A DNA stretch of 9,508 nt. Source: an uncultured Planctomycetaceae bacterium. GTDB taxonomy: Bacteria > Planctomycetota > Planctomycetia > Planctomycetales > Planctomycetaceae. Location: positions 1 through 9,508 of the forward strand of contig CAIJTL010000223.1 in assembly GCA_903823545.1 (NCBI GenBank), read 5' to 3'. How positions within the stretch are numbered: position 1 is the stretch's first letter; each line of letters starts with the position of its first letter. The position numbers and the translations under genes are program-made. This document shows, in pieces, positions 1-7,144 of this stretch. The notes under the pieces were generated by a model. It was not told the DNA's origin. It saw nothing but the letters and a program-made list of their open reading frames with translations, and made no database searches.

Positions 1-2138
1 ATCGTCGTCTCTTGAGGCAATATCCACGCCAGCAGATTGCGAAGTTGTCTCCATAAACCTGGACCACCTGCGGATCGACGAACTAATCGTCGGCTGACGA
101 CCAACCAGACCAACCCGCCGAGGCAAAGGCCGGTGATCATGAACCCGAAGATCGGCGACGACATCACGCGTGAGAAGTTAAAGCCATTCTCTTTGATTTC
201 CTCCAACTCGTCGTTCAACGACTCCATTGCCTCTGACGCCATTTCCTTGATCGGCGTGTAGACGTTCGCGTCTTGCTTCGTCATGTTCATGCCGAGCACA
301 TGGTGTGACCAAATGCCGGTGAAGAAATCGACGATTCGTCGATAAAGGCTCTTCTTTGGTGCGAGTGAGTTCACGCTCTCCTCACGTGACGCGGGAGTTC
401 CATCGAAGACCACCCAGGTCCGATCCAAATAGGCTTCAACCCAAACGTGCGCATGCCGCTGTTGAACGACAAAGTACCCAGTACCTTCATTGAGATCGCC
501 CCCCTTGAAGCCGCTCACCAAGCGGGCGGGGATATCAACCGACCGCAGCATCAGCGCCAGTGCCGAAGCGAAGTATTCGCAATGTCCTTGCTTACGATTG
601 AAGAGAAAGTCTTCCACAACATCGATCGACGGGTCTGTGATCGACAGGTCGAGCGTGTAGCCAAACTCACCAGAATTCTTTAGGCGGTGTTCCAGGCGTC
701 GCGCGATTTCCAACGGAGTCGCGTCAGGCTTATCAACCGATTGTGCAATTTCTTTGGCGAACACCTGCAGCCGCTCGAGTCCCTTTTTCGGGAGTGCGAC
801 ATAAAAGTCCCGTTCGTTGCGATAGACCATACTGTTGGTTGTTCCGCGCGCATTCTCGCGAGAAGTTCCAGTAGGATGCTTTTCCGAGAAGACGACGTAC
901 TTCAACGGCTCACGGCTTGAAATCGAATTGTCCCGATACAACACCGACGTCAGGCGACGCTCCAATACCTGACCTTGTCTACTTTCGAGTTTGCAGGCCA
1001 GATACGGCGGCATGGCAAACAGGACGTTCGAGTCCGTTGGAACCAACGAGAACTCTTGTCGTACGGTTCCAGGGATTGTCGGCGAAGTGAGTGATTGCCG
1101 AACGATGTCTTGTGACGAAACCGACCCGCGCCATTTTCCATTCTCGTATTCGCCCAGCACTGTTCCGCGAAACAGCGGCTCTTCGAGTCCAAGTTGATGA
1201 GCGTAGTCAGCAGGCAGAATTGTTTGGCCACTCTCCTGATCGACCAAACGCATTTCAAAAACCGGCATCGAGCTTTCGAGAATTTGACCGATGTTGCCCA
1301 GATGAACTTCATCTGTGAAACCGGTTTTGAAGTCACGTAAGGCAGTGTCTCCTTCATCTCCAAACGCCGTGAAATCGCCGATCCAGATTCGAGGTGTGAA
1401 AAGGAAGAACACGCATCCCAAGATCGCTGAGAAAAACACCGTTCCAGCGACGCCTGAGACGAGAGGCCAACTAATCCACCACAAATCCGGATCGATCTGA
1501 ATAGCGCTGAATGCTCGGCTGCGCCGATTCCAAGTAAAGGTGTTTGTCACGGCCACATAGCTTTTCGGCTTGACGAGGAGTTCGTGGCGATCGAATTCCG
1601 TCTGTTGGTTTTGCCGTGTCGCTGAACCGTCAACCGCTGCGAGGCTCACGTCGATCAACTCGTCCGTCACGGAAAATCGCTGCCGTGCGCGATGTAGTGT
1701 GAAGACCGTAAGCATCCAGATCTCGCCGATAAAAAACAGAACCAACAACGCTCCGAATGTCCCTGACGAAGTTAGAACGGCTCCCAGTGCAACGTGCAGC
1801 AAGGCCATGGCGCAGAGAGTCCAATACAACCGGGGTGTCTTTTCCAAGAACAACAAAATCCACGTCAGATAAACCAGCAAGTGCGCGAATGACAGCAAAC
1901 GGGACTCAATGTCTCCACCGCTCAATTCCCAAATCGCCAGGCTAAATGCGGTCAAACCCAAACAGTTTGCCCAACGTGTTGATAATCGAAACAGCTTCCA
2001 GCGATCGCATACAAAGAGCGCCAACAGCGAGAGCGGAATCGTCAGCGCGTCAGGAAACCCGGTTCCTTCCGCAAACGCGAGCATGACACTGCCGAGCGTG
2101 ACCAACCCAAACAAGCTGAACTGCACCACTGTTGTCAT
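1..2138 (-). CDS. TgpA-type membrane transglutaminase (DUF3488 + transglutaminase core), 3' end cut by window edge
   Basis: The frame is open for 712 codons from ATG 2138 to the left edge, so the C-terminus is missing. The N-terminus has about six hydrophobic spans (residues 5-22, 31-45, 58-71, 82-98, 106-124, 126-147) and another at 222-247. It is followed by a DUF3488-like stretch (GFTDEVHLGNIG near 273). The transglutaminase core is clear: Cys520 in QGHCEYFASA, His564 in RHAHVWVEA, Asp579 in VFDGTP, with family-typical spacing. A further membrane span lies at 662-681. A usual C-terminal DUF4129 segment would fall outside the window. By family knowledge this is an inner-membrane protein with an extracytoplasmic papain-like transglutaminase or protease fold; the substrate is unknown. 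The start is firm: GGAGG lies 7 bases upstream, and ATGA overlaps the stop of the DUF58 gene, implying translational coupling. Confidence 0.93.
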   Translation of the reverse strand, partial: MTTVVQFSLFGLVTLGSVMLAFAEGTGFPDALTIPLSLLALFVCDRWKLFRLSTRWANCLGLTAFSLAIWELSGGDIESRLLSFAHLLVYLTWILLFLEKTPRLYWTLCAMALLHVALGAVLTSSGTFGALLVLFFIGEIWMLTVFTLHRARQRFSVTDELIDVSLAAVDGSATRQNQQTEFDRHELLVKPKSYVAVTNTFTWNRRSRAFSAIQIDPDLWWISWPLVSGVAGTVFFSAILGCVFFLFTPRIWIGDFTAFGDEGDTALRDFKTGFTDEVHLGNIGQILESSMPVFEMRLVDQESGQTILPADYAHQLGLEEPLFRGTVLGEYENGKWRGSVSSQDIVRQSLTSPTIPGTVRQEFSLVPTDSNVLFAMPPYLACKLESRQGQVLERRLTSVLYRDNSISSREPLKYVVFSEKHPTGTSRENARGTTNSMVYRNERDFYVALPKKGLERLQVFAKEIAQSVDKPDATPLEIARRLEHRLKNSGEFGYTLDLSITDPSIDVVEDFLFNRKQGHCEYFASALALMLRSVDIPARLVSGFKGGDLNEGTGYFVVQQRHAHVWVEAYLDRTWVVFDGTPASREESVNSLAPKKSLYRRIVDFFTGIWSHHVLGMNMTKQDANVYTPIKEMASEAMESLNDELEEIKENGFNFSRVMSSPIFGFMITGLCLGGLVWLVVSRRLVRRSAGGPGLWRQLRNLLAWILPQETT

Positions 2139-3715
2139 ACGTCATCCTCCAGCACGAAGAACGGTGCCAACACTGCGACGTCGGCAGTCAAGCAAGTGTT
2201 ATTCGGCTGAGTCGCCAATTCTCCAATAATGCGGCTCATGTCTGAGTGCGATCGCGTTGAGATGACGACGAGCCGAGTCCCCTCCGAGCGATATCGATCA
2301 ACTTCTGCAATCAATGGTCGTACATCCGCCGTTTGTGTGGCTGTTACTCTTGCCAGTTGATCGAGCAAGGCTTCATCGCCGCTATGCTGATCGCAGCGGA
2401 TCACGTCACTTCCTGCGACGACCACTTTGAGTCGAGCATCTCGCGACTGGCGCAAATGGTCGTATGCAATCGTTGCGGCGAAGCTCACGGCCAATTCCAC
2501 ACGATCGAAGTCCGATGCTGTCGGTTTTGGTGGTTCCCACAATTCAATGAGTACCACCATGTCTTGATCGCGCGACTGATGATATTCGCGGACCATCAAT
2601 TCGCCGCTTCGAGCGGTGGTTCGCCAGTGAATTGCACGCGGGTTGTCCCCATCACGAAACTCGCGAATTCGATGAAACTCGTCATCAAACAAGCCTGCTC
2701 GCGTGACGCGTCGTTCGGTTAACTCCGACGCGTTCCATAAATCATGACGCCAACGCGACGTCAATTTTCCGACTCTTGGATGGACGATTAAATTCGAAGA
2801 GTCATTGACGACCAAACCTCGTTGAACCAATCCCAATGGAAAGTGCGTCGACAACTCAATCGGGCCAAACGTGTAAACGCCTCTCTGACTAAATCGAACC
2901 TGGTAGTGTCCGCGACGCTTCTGTTTCGCCGGAATGCGAACAAATAAAACGGACGCGTGGAACTGATCACGAGCATGAGCCACTTCGTCGCGTGCGGCCA
3001 GCAGCCACGAGGTCAGCAACCACTTGCGATTCTCAACCTCAATCTCGACAGAGACCAGTTCTCCCGACATCACACTGCGAGGCAAGAATCGCTTTACTCG
3101 CGTTTGTTTCAACATCGAGAATGCAATCCAGCCATTGATCACCCACGGCCCGATCATCATGGCAAAAACGAGCATCAGCATATTTGATTTGCCAATGATC
3201 GAGCCGATAAACATCACGCTCATGATGATGACGTACACAACTCCTTCAGCGGTGACCGCCATACGATGACGATTCCATCGCGGCAGGCGAGATACAACCC
3301 AGCTTGGCAACAGAGCCCCAACAAATTGTTTGGTTCCCCAAAGGATCAAGTAAGCGGCGAGTGCGATCAGGATGTATCGCCCGGTTCCACCCCAAAAGTC
3401 CGCAATCAATTCCAGGCTTTGGTGAGTCATCAAAAGCACAACGCCGGTCACGAATGACATCGTGCCGATCGTCGGGAACGGCCGACGACTTTCGTCGGTC
3501 GGAATCATTGATGTCATTGAGTGTCTCAGCGAGTTGTGAAAACGCAAAAAAGAAATGTGCCCTAAAGCATTCTGGAACAGCGACGTGACATCTACTGTTT
3601 TCAGATTTCGGTGATTGACTCGCGATTGATCCAATGTGGGCGACTCATTCGATTTCGCGAAAACTCTGACGCAGTCTAAACAGGGAAAGCGTAGAAGCCA
3701 GCAAGCGACACGCAT
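2135..3715 (-). CDS. DUF58 domain membrane protein
   Basis: This 526-residue reading ends with the DUF58 hallmark FRDGDNPRAIHWR (residues 353-365) and MVREY just after it, which identifies the family firmly. Hydrophobic spans lie at about 86-110, 113-136, 157-175 and 179-201. A beta-rich region (about 220-310) precedes the von Willebrand A-like part. Where that fold normally carries a DxSxS metal site, this protein has VVLIELWEPP (387-396), so metal binding looks lost. DUF58 proteins commonly accompany MoxR ATPases and transglutaminases at the envelope; the molecular role is not established. The stop overlaps the downstream transglutaminase start (ATGA). I chose ATG 3715 because AGGAGG sits 7 bases upstream. 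The alternatives ATG 3517 (460 aa, nearer usual family length, weak ribosome site) or 3508 are quite possible, because residues 1-66 look unlike a conserved domain. The frame is closed upstream by TAG at 3772-3770. Confidence 0.9.
   Translation of the reverse strand: MRVACWLLRFPCLDCVRVFAKSNESPTLDQSRVNHRNLKTVDVTSLFQNALGHISFLRFHNSLRHSMTSMIPTDESRRPFPTIGTMSFVTGVVLLMTHQSLELIADFWGGTGRYILIALAAYLILWGTKQFVGALLPSWVVSRLPRWNRHRMAVTAEGVVYVIIMSVMFIGSIIGKSNMLMLVFAMMIGPWVINGWIAFSMLKQTRVKRFLPRSVMSGELVSVEIEVENRKWLLTSWLLAARDEVAHARDQFHASVLFVRIPAKQKRRGHYQVRFSQRGVYTFGPIELSTHFPLGLVQRGLVVNDSSNLIVHPRVGKLTSRWRHDLWNASELTERRVTRAGLFDDEFHRIREFRDGDNPRAIHWRTTARSGELMVREYHQSRDQDMVVLIELWEPPKPTASDFDRVELAVSFAATIAYDHLRQSRDARLKVVVAGSDVIRCDQHSGDEALLDQLARVTATQTADVRPLIAEVDRYRSEGTRLVVISTRSHSDMSRIIGELATQPNNTCLTADVAVLAPFFVLEDDV
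2143..2150 (-). promoter_or_regulatory. Ribosome binding site of the transglutaminase gene, inside the DUF58 3' end
   Basis: The minus strand reads GGAGG at about 2150-2146, 7 bases before ATG 2138, within the last codons of DUF58. Together with the ATGA overlap it supports re-initiation by ribosomes finishing the upstream gene. Confidence 0.7.
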
Positions 3716-4032
3716 GCACAAACCTCCTATGTTGCCGACTGTAGCGATTGCACCACTAAAAGAGGCCAACTAGACTGCGCAAGTTGAGTAGCTCCGGAGG
3801 TTCAGGGCTTTGCCGTCCTTTGTGTCGTATCCAATTGGCGTCAAACAAGTTCTGGGTAAATGGAGAGTGACTCGATCGGTTTTTTCAGGCTCCTGATGGC
3901 AGCGGGAGATTGGGAAGAAGCCGCTGGAAGACAGCGAGATGCAGTCGATAGTGAATCACGTTCCTGAAAATTTCATGTCTCGGAACAGCCCTGCTGAACC
4001 AGTCGCCCCCACTTTCTGATGGAGTCTATGCA
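3716..4032. other. Divergent intergenic region between DUF58 operon and exported-protein gene
   Basis: These 317 bases must hold the promoters for both directions. I see no convincing -35/-10 pair on either strand. Visible structure is modest: AACCTCC at 3721-3727 is complementary to GGAGGTT at 3796-3802; a small CAGCGG/CCGCTG inverted repeat lies at 3900-3905 and 3921-3926; and a TCAG/CTGA hairpin lies at 3885-3896 after a short T run. No small gene is supported here. If DUF58 starts at 3517, the noncoding stretch extends to about 515 bases. Confidence 0.6.
3723..3728 (-). promoter_or_regulatory. Shine-Dalgarno AGGAGG for ATG 3715
   Basis: The minus strand reads AGGAGG, then 7 bases, then ATG at 3715-3713, in frame with DUF58. 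It is the best ribosome site in the window and is the reason for preferring the long start. If translation really begins at 3517, this would be either a chance match or the start of an in-frame leader. Confidence 0.55.
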
Positions 4033-6258
4033 GTGACAGAGCGAAACAATTTCTTGGGTAGAACTCACAAACAGCGCCGACAGTGGCTGGCGCTTTGCGG
4101 AGCATCAACGATTGCGTTGGGAACGACGATTGCCTCTTGGGCTTTGGATGATGCAAAACCTGCTGTAGCAGCAGGACTTCGCGGAATTCTTCCCACAGAC
4201 GTTCCAAACTCTTTGGGTGAAGACGCCTTCGCAGCACTGGAAGGAAATTGGAAAGAATGGGCCGCACAGGCATCGGCAGATGTCGCGAAGTTTTATGCAG
4301 AGAGCACGGCTGACGTCGGAGCCCAACGACAACAATTGGAAGTGCTCAAAAAGAAATTGGCAACGATGGAAGCGTCATTGAAGGATGCTCGCTATCGCAG
4401 CATTCACGAAACGCTTTTCAGTTTGCATTCTGCACTCGGCCGACGAGTAGCGTTAGCCGAAGCTGTTTTAGATACGCTCGCTCTGGATCCGAAGAAAGCG
4501 GCAACAGCTCGGTTGGATGGCGCGCGGGCCGACCTCTCCAAGTCATTGCAAGAACTCGAGGCCGAGTTGAAGACGGTCAAGAATGGTCCCGCGTGGCTGT
4601 CGTATGTTCGCTCGTCCGAGATCGTCAGCTTGGTCAGCGAAAAGAAGGCAGGCAAAGATGCGTTGCCGGTGTTGACGGCAGTTCAAAGCAAGTTGTCACC
4701 AACCGAAACAACTTCGCCAGAAATTCGCAAGTTCCTCGAAGGATCGCGTTTCGTGGCACTTCGACAAGCGGTTGCGGATTTCGTCAAGGTGACGGCGGTG
4801 GTCGATCAACCTGTTGATGCTGACAAACTGCGTGCGGAGCTGACAAACCTCGTTGCTTCAACAGAAAAGTTTGAAGAGAGCCGCTCAACGGCTGATGCAA
4901 CTGCAGTTCGCAAAGCATTCGATGCAGTTCGCAAGGCATCACCAGATGGAGGCGATCGTGTTGCCAGTGCAATGGCGACTCACTACTTCAATTACAATCT
5001 TCGAGTTGTTGTTAGCGAGAAGTTCCTTTCCCGTATTGCTAATCACACTCAGACGAACCAGGGCCCCGTTCACGACAATGTGTTGGGAGCGAACGTCAAC
5101 GGCCAGCAGACGACAACTGCAACGGCTGGTGTCGATCTGAAGCCAAACAACAACGGAATCAACTTCAACATCACGTTGAACGGTGTTTCGCAGTCAAACA
5201 CAACAGGCGTGACTGAAGACGCAACAGTCTTTACGTCGGGCTATCATCGTTTCCAGGCTTGGAAGCCGGTCACGTTTGACGGAACGAAATTCATTCCGGG
5301 TCAAGCCGATATTTCGGTAGCCGCCAACAACACAACGACTGGCGTCTCAACTCGAGCCAGCGGCATTCCGCTTTTCGGCGGCATCGCTGATTCGATCGCT
5401 CGAGGTGAAGTCGAAAATCGTCGCGGTCAAGCCGAGGCGATTGCTGCTCAGCGGCTTTCCAGTCGCGTACTTCCTGAATTCACTCAAGAAGTTGATAAGA
5501 AAATCGCCGAGATGAATAAGGATCTTGATACTGGCGTCAATGCTCGCCTGAAGAAGAAGGATCTCTGGCCTTCTGCGACAAGTTACCGTTCGTCAGACGA
5601 TGAAATGCGTGCGAATTTGCGATTGATGGCCGCTCATGAATTGGCCGGAGGCGATGGCCCATTTACTTCAGTTCCGCAGTCAGGCTTTGTTGTTGCGATG
5701 CACGAGTCATTATTCAACAACAGCATCGACCGACTGAAGTTCGCAGGCAGGACGATTACTGAAGCTGAATTGAAAGCAGAACTCGAAAAATCCTTTGAAG
5801 AACTTTTGGGACGTCCACTCAACGCAGCAAAGAAGATTTCTGCGGGGGCACCACCTTCAAATGACCCTGCAACGTTCATCTTCCCTGTCAACAATCCAAT
5901 CCAGTTCCGCGTTGACAACGGATTGCTGACTCTCGTGATTCACGCTGGCTTGAAGCAAAAGGACGGAGAGGAAGATATTCCGACTCAAGAGATCACCGTC
6001 CCGTTGAGCTTCAAAATCGATGGAAAGAACCTTGTCATCGAAAGCGGAAACGTCGGCGTGTCGCCTGTCGAAGCACCGAAGAACGCAACTCTTCAAATTG
6101 CTCGTTCTGGAGTCGTGCGAACGAAAATCCAAAACGCATTGCCGACACGTAAGTTTGACCGCTCCGTTACCATCGACAAAGGATTGCAAACTCCTGTCGC
6201 CGTGGGGATCAATTCGGTCAAAGCATCTGGCGGTTGGATGGTGCTCACTTTCGAGTGA
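4033..6258 (+). CDS. Large exported protein of unknown function, 741 aa
   Basis: Start GTG 4033 has GGAG 8 bases upstream. The N-terminus is a signal peptide: basic residues (HKQRR at 12-16), a hydrophobic core at about 18-33, and a likely cleavage after ASWA (residue 37). Residues 60-310 are almost entirely helical and charged, with coiled-coil character (about 95-125, 160-183). Residues 320-440 change to Asn/Thr/Gly-rich, probably beta sheet. Residues 450-510 are helical again. Residues 545-741 mix strands with a short helix and end in a strand-like GGWMVLTFE. No enzyme motif, lipobox or C-terminal anchor is visible. I do not recognise a named domain; the order of segments resembles, from memory, uncharacterised secreted planctomycete proteins. 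It forms its own transcription unit, divergent from DUF58 and ended by a terminator 36 bases past the stop. Periplasmic or outer-envelope location is inferred. Confidence 0.9.
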   Translation: MTERNNFLGRTHKQRRQWLALCGASTIALGTTIASWALDDAKPAVAAGLRGILPTDVPNSLGEDAFAALEGNWKEWAAQASADVAKFYAESTADVGAQRQQLEVLKKKLATMEASLKDARYRSIHETLFSLHSALGRRVALAEAVLDTLALDPKKAATARLDGARADLSKSLQELEAELKTVKNGPAWLSYVRSSEIVSLVSEKKAGKDALPVLTAVQSKLSPTETTSPEIRKFLEGSRFVALRQAVADFVKVTAVVDQPVDADKLRAELTNLVASTEKFEESRSTADATAVRKAFDAVRKASPDGGDRVASAMATHYFNYNLRVVVSEKFLSRIANHTQTNQGPVHDNVLGANVNGQQTTTATAGVDLKPNNNGINFNITLNGVSQSNTTGVTEDATVFTSGYHRFQAWKPVTFDGTKFIPGQADISVAANNTTTGVSTRASGIPLFGGIADSIARGEVENRRGQAEAIAAQRLSSRVLPEFTQEVDKKIAEMNKDLDTGVNARLKKKDLWPSATSYRSSDDEMRANLRLMAAHELAGGDGPFTSVPQSGFVVAMHESLFNNSIDRLKFAGRTITEAELKAELEKSFEELLGRPLNAAKKISAGAPPSNDPATFIFPVNNPIQFRVDNGLLTLVIHAGLKQKDGEEDIPTQEITVPLSFKIDGKNLVIESGNVGVSPVEAPKNATLQIARSGVVRTKIQNALPTRKFDRSVTIDKGLQTPVAVGINSVKASGGWMVLTFE
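4903..4939 (+). repeat. Short imperfect tandem repeat within the exported-protein gene
   Basis: GCAGTTCGCAAAGCAT at 4903-4918 recurs as GCAGTTCGCAAGGCAT at 4924-4939 (15 of 16 identical, period 21). It encodes AVRKAF-D-AVRKAS in the helical region, giving one repeated seven-residue helical unit. It looks like a small local duplication with no regulatory meaning. Confidence 0.6.
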
Positions 6259-6293
6259 TACTCGACAGAGAGACTGAAACTTGTTGACATCCC

Positions 6294-6337
6294 ACAAGAC
6301 CGGAGTCGCTTAAGCGATTCCGGTCTTGTTCTTTTTC
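6294..6337 (+). terminator. Strong Rho-independent terminator after the exported-protein gene
   Basis: The left arm 6294-6309 pairs with the right arm 6314-6329 in a 16-base-pair stem with a single G-U pair and a TTAA loop. A T-rich tail (TCTTTTTC, 6330-6337) follows. The hairpin begins 36 bases after the stop codon at 6258. There is no matching tail on the minus strand, so it acts in the plus direction only. Confidence 0.9.
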
Positions 6338-6367
6338 GATTGAGAACTCGTTGGGCACAACCGCAAC

Positions 6368-7075
6368 ATGACTGAGCCAGTAGTAACACTCGCCGTACAA
6401 GATCTTGTGAAGAATTACGTCACAGCCACCGGAACATTGACGGTTCTGAAAAACGTTAACTTGCGGCTAAATCGCGGGGAGGCAATGGCGGTGACAGGGC
6501 CATCAGGCTCTGGAAAAAGTTCTTTGTTGTTTGTTTTAGGAGCTATGGAACTGCCGACGTCAGGACAGATTGAATTGCTGGGACAGCGCTTGAATGGTCT
6601 TACCGAAACGCAATTGGCCGAACTACGACAGCAGCGGATTGGTTTCGTGTTTCAGGAACATCATCTTCTGCCGCAATGCACTGTATTGGAAAACGTGCTG
6701 ATTCCGTTACTCGCTGGAGGCGGCACGAAACCAGATGACGTCGAGCGAGCTCAACAACTTTTAGATCGAGTCGGATTGCAAGACCGCTTCGATCATCGAC
6801 CCTCGCAGCTCTCTGGTGGCGAGCGACAACGAGTCGCAGTATGTCGCGCGTTGATCAATCAACCCGCGTTATTGTTGGCGGATGAACCGACCGGCAATCT
6901 TGATCGAACGAATGCCGATTCAATCGGCTCGCTGTTATTGGACCTCAGTCGTGATACCGGCAGCTCATTGATCTGCGTGACACACAGTACGGAATTGGCG
7001 GCTCGATTTCCGCGACACGCAGATTTGCGTGATGGTGTGTTGCACGAACTAACCGCCGTCGCACCCACCAAATAG
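6368..7075 (+). CDS. ABC transporter ATP-binding protein, LolD/MacB type
   Basis: This 235-residue nucleotide-binding subunit carries every motif needed for ATP hydrolysis: Walker A GPSGSGKS (44-51), Q-loop Gln96 in FVFQEHHLLP, signature LSGGERQ (148-154), Walker B LLLADE (168-173) with D-loop GNLD (176-179), and switch His206. The QEHHLLP and DEPTGNLD forms are typical of the LolD/MacB/FtsE group, which partners FtsX-like permeases in lipoprotein release, efflux or cell division. Which of these applies is not visible, since no permease is encoded next to it. Upstream is a terminated unrelated gene; downstream, after 69 bases, is an aldolase. ATG 6368 is the first start after the terminator and fits the family N-terminus; its ribosome site is weak. 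Confidence 0.95.
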   Translation: MTEPVVTLAVQDLVKNYVTATGTLTVLKNVNLRLNRGEAMAVTGPSGSGKSSLLFVLGAMELPTSGQIELLGQRLNGLTETQLAELRQQRIGFVFQEHHLLPQCTVLENVLIPLLAGGGTKPDDVERAQQLLDRVGLQDRFDHRPSQLSGGERQRVAVCRALINQPALLLADEPTGNLDRTNADSIGSLLLDLSRDTGSSLICVTHSTELAARFPRHADLRDGVLHELTAVAPTK

Positions 7076-7144
7076 AGCCCGCTTTTCTCGACACAATAAT
7101 GCGTCAAAAAGACAGGCACTGAATAACGAAAGGATCACATTCCG

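Noticed and set aside
950..1363. 137-codon minus-strand frame starting at 1363
   Set aside because: It is out of frame with the transglutaminase, which is continuous through this region; it is a shadow.
2333..2722. 129-codon plus-strand open frame
   Set aside because: It lies wholly inside and antisense to DUF58, whose family motifs are clear, and its translation shows no domain.
3885..3926. Small inverted repeats in the divergent region as an operator or terminator
   Set aside because: The stems are only 4-6 base pairs, without a T tail or symmetric operator-like arms.
4045..4143. Tat signal or lipoprotein lipobox in the exported protein
   Set aside because: The RR pair is not in a proper Tat consensus, and LALC has Leu rather than Gly/Ala/Ser before Cys. 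A plain Sec signal ending at ASWA fits better.
5857..6297. 146-codon minus-strand frame opposite the end of the exported-protein gene
   Set aside because: It is antisense to a continuous gene and its composition is not protein-like.
6284..6313. TTGACA as a sigma-70 promoter for the ABC ATPase
   Set aside because: There is no TATAAT-like box at suitable spacing; only GCTTAA at 18 bases, a poor match, inside the terminator stem.
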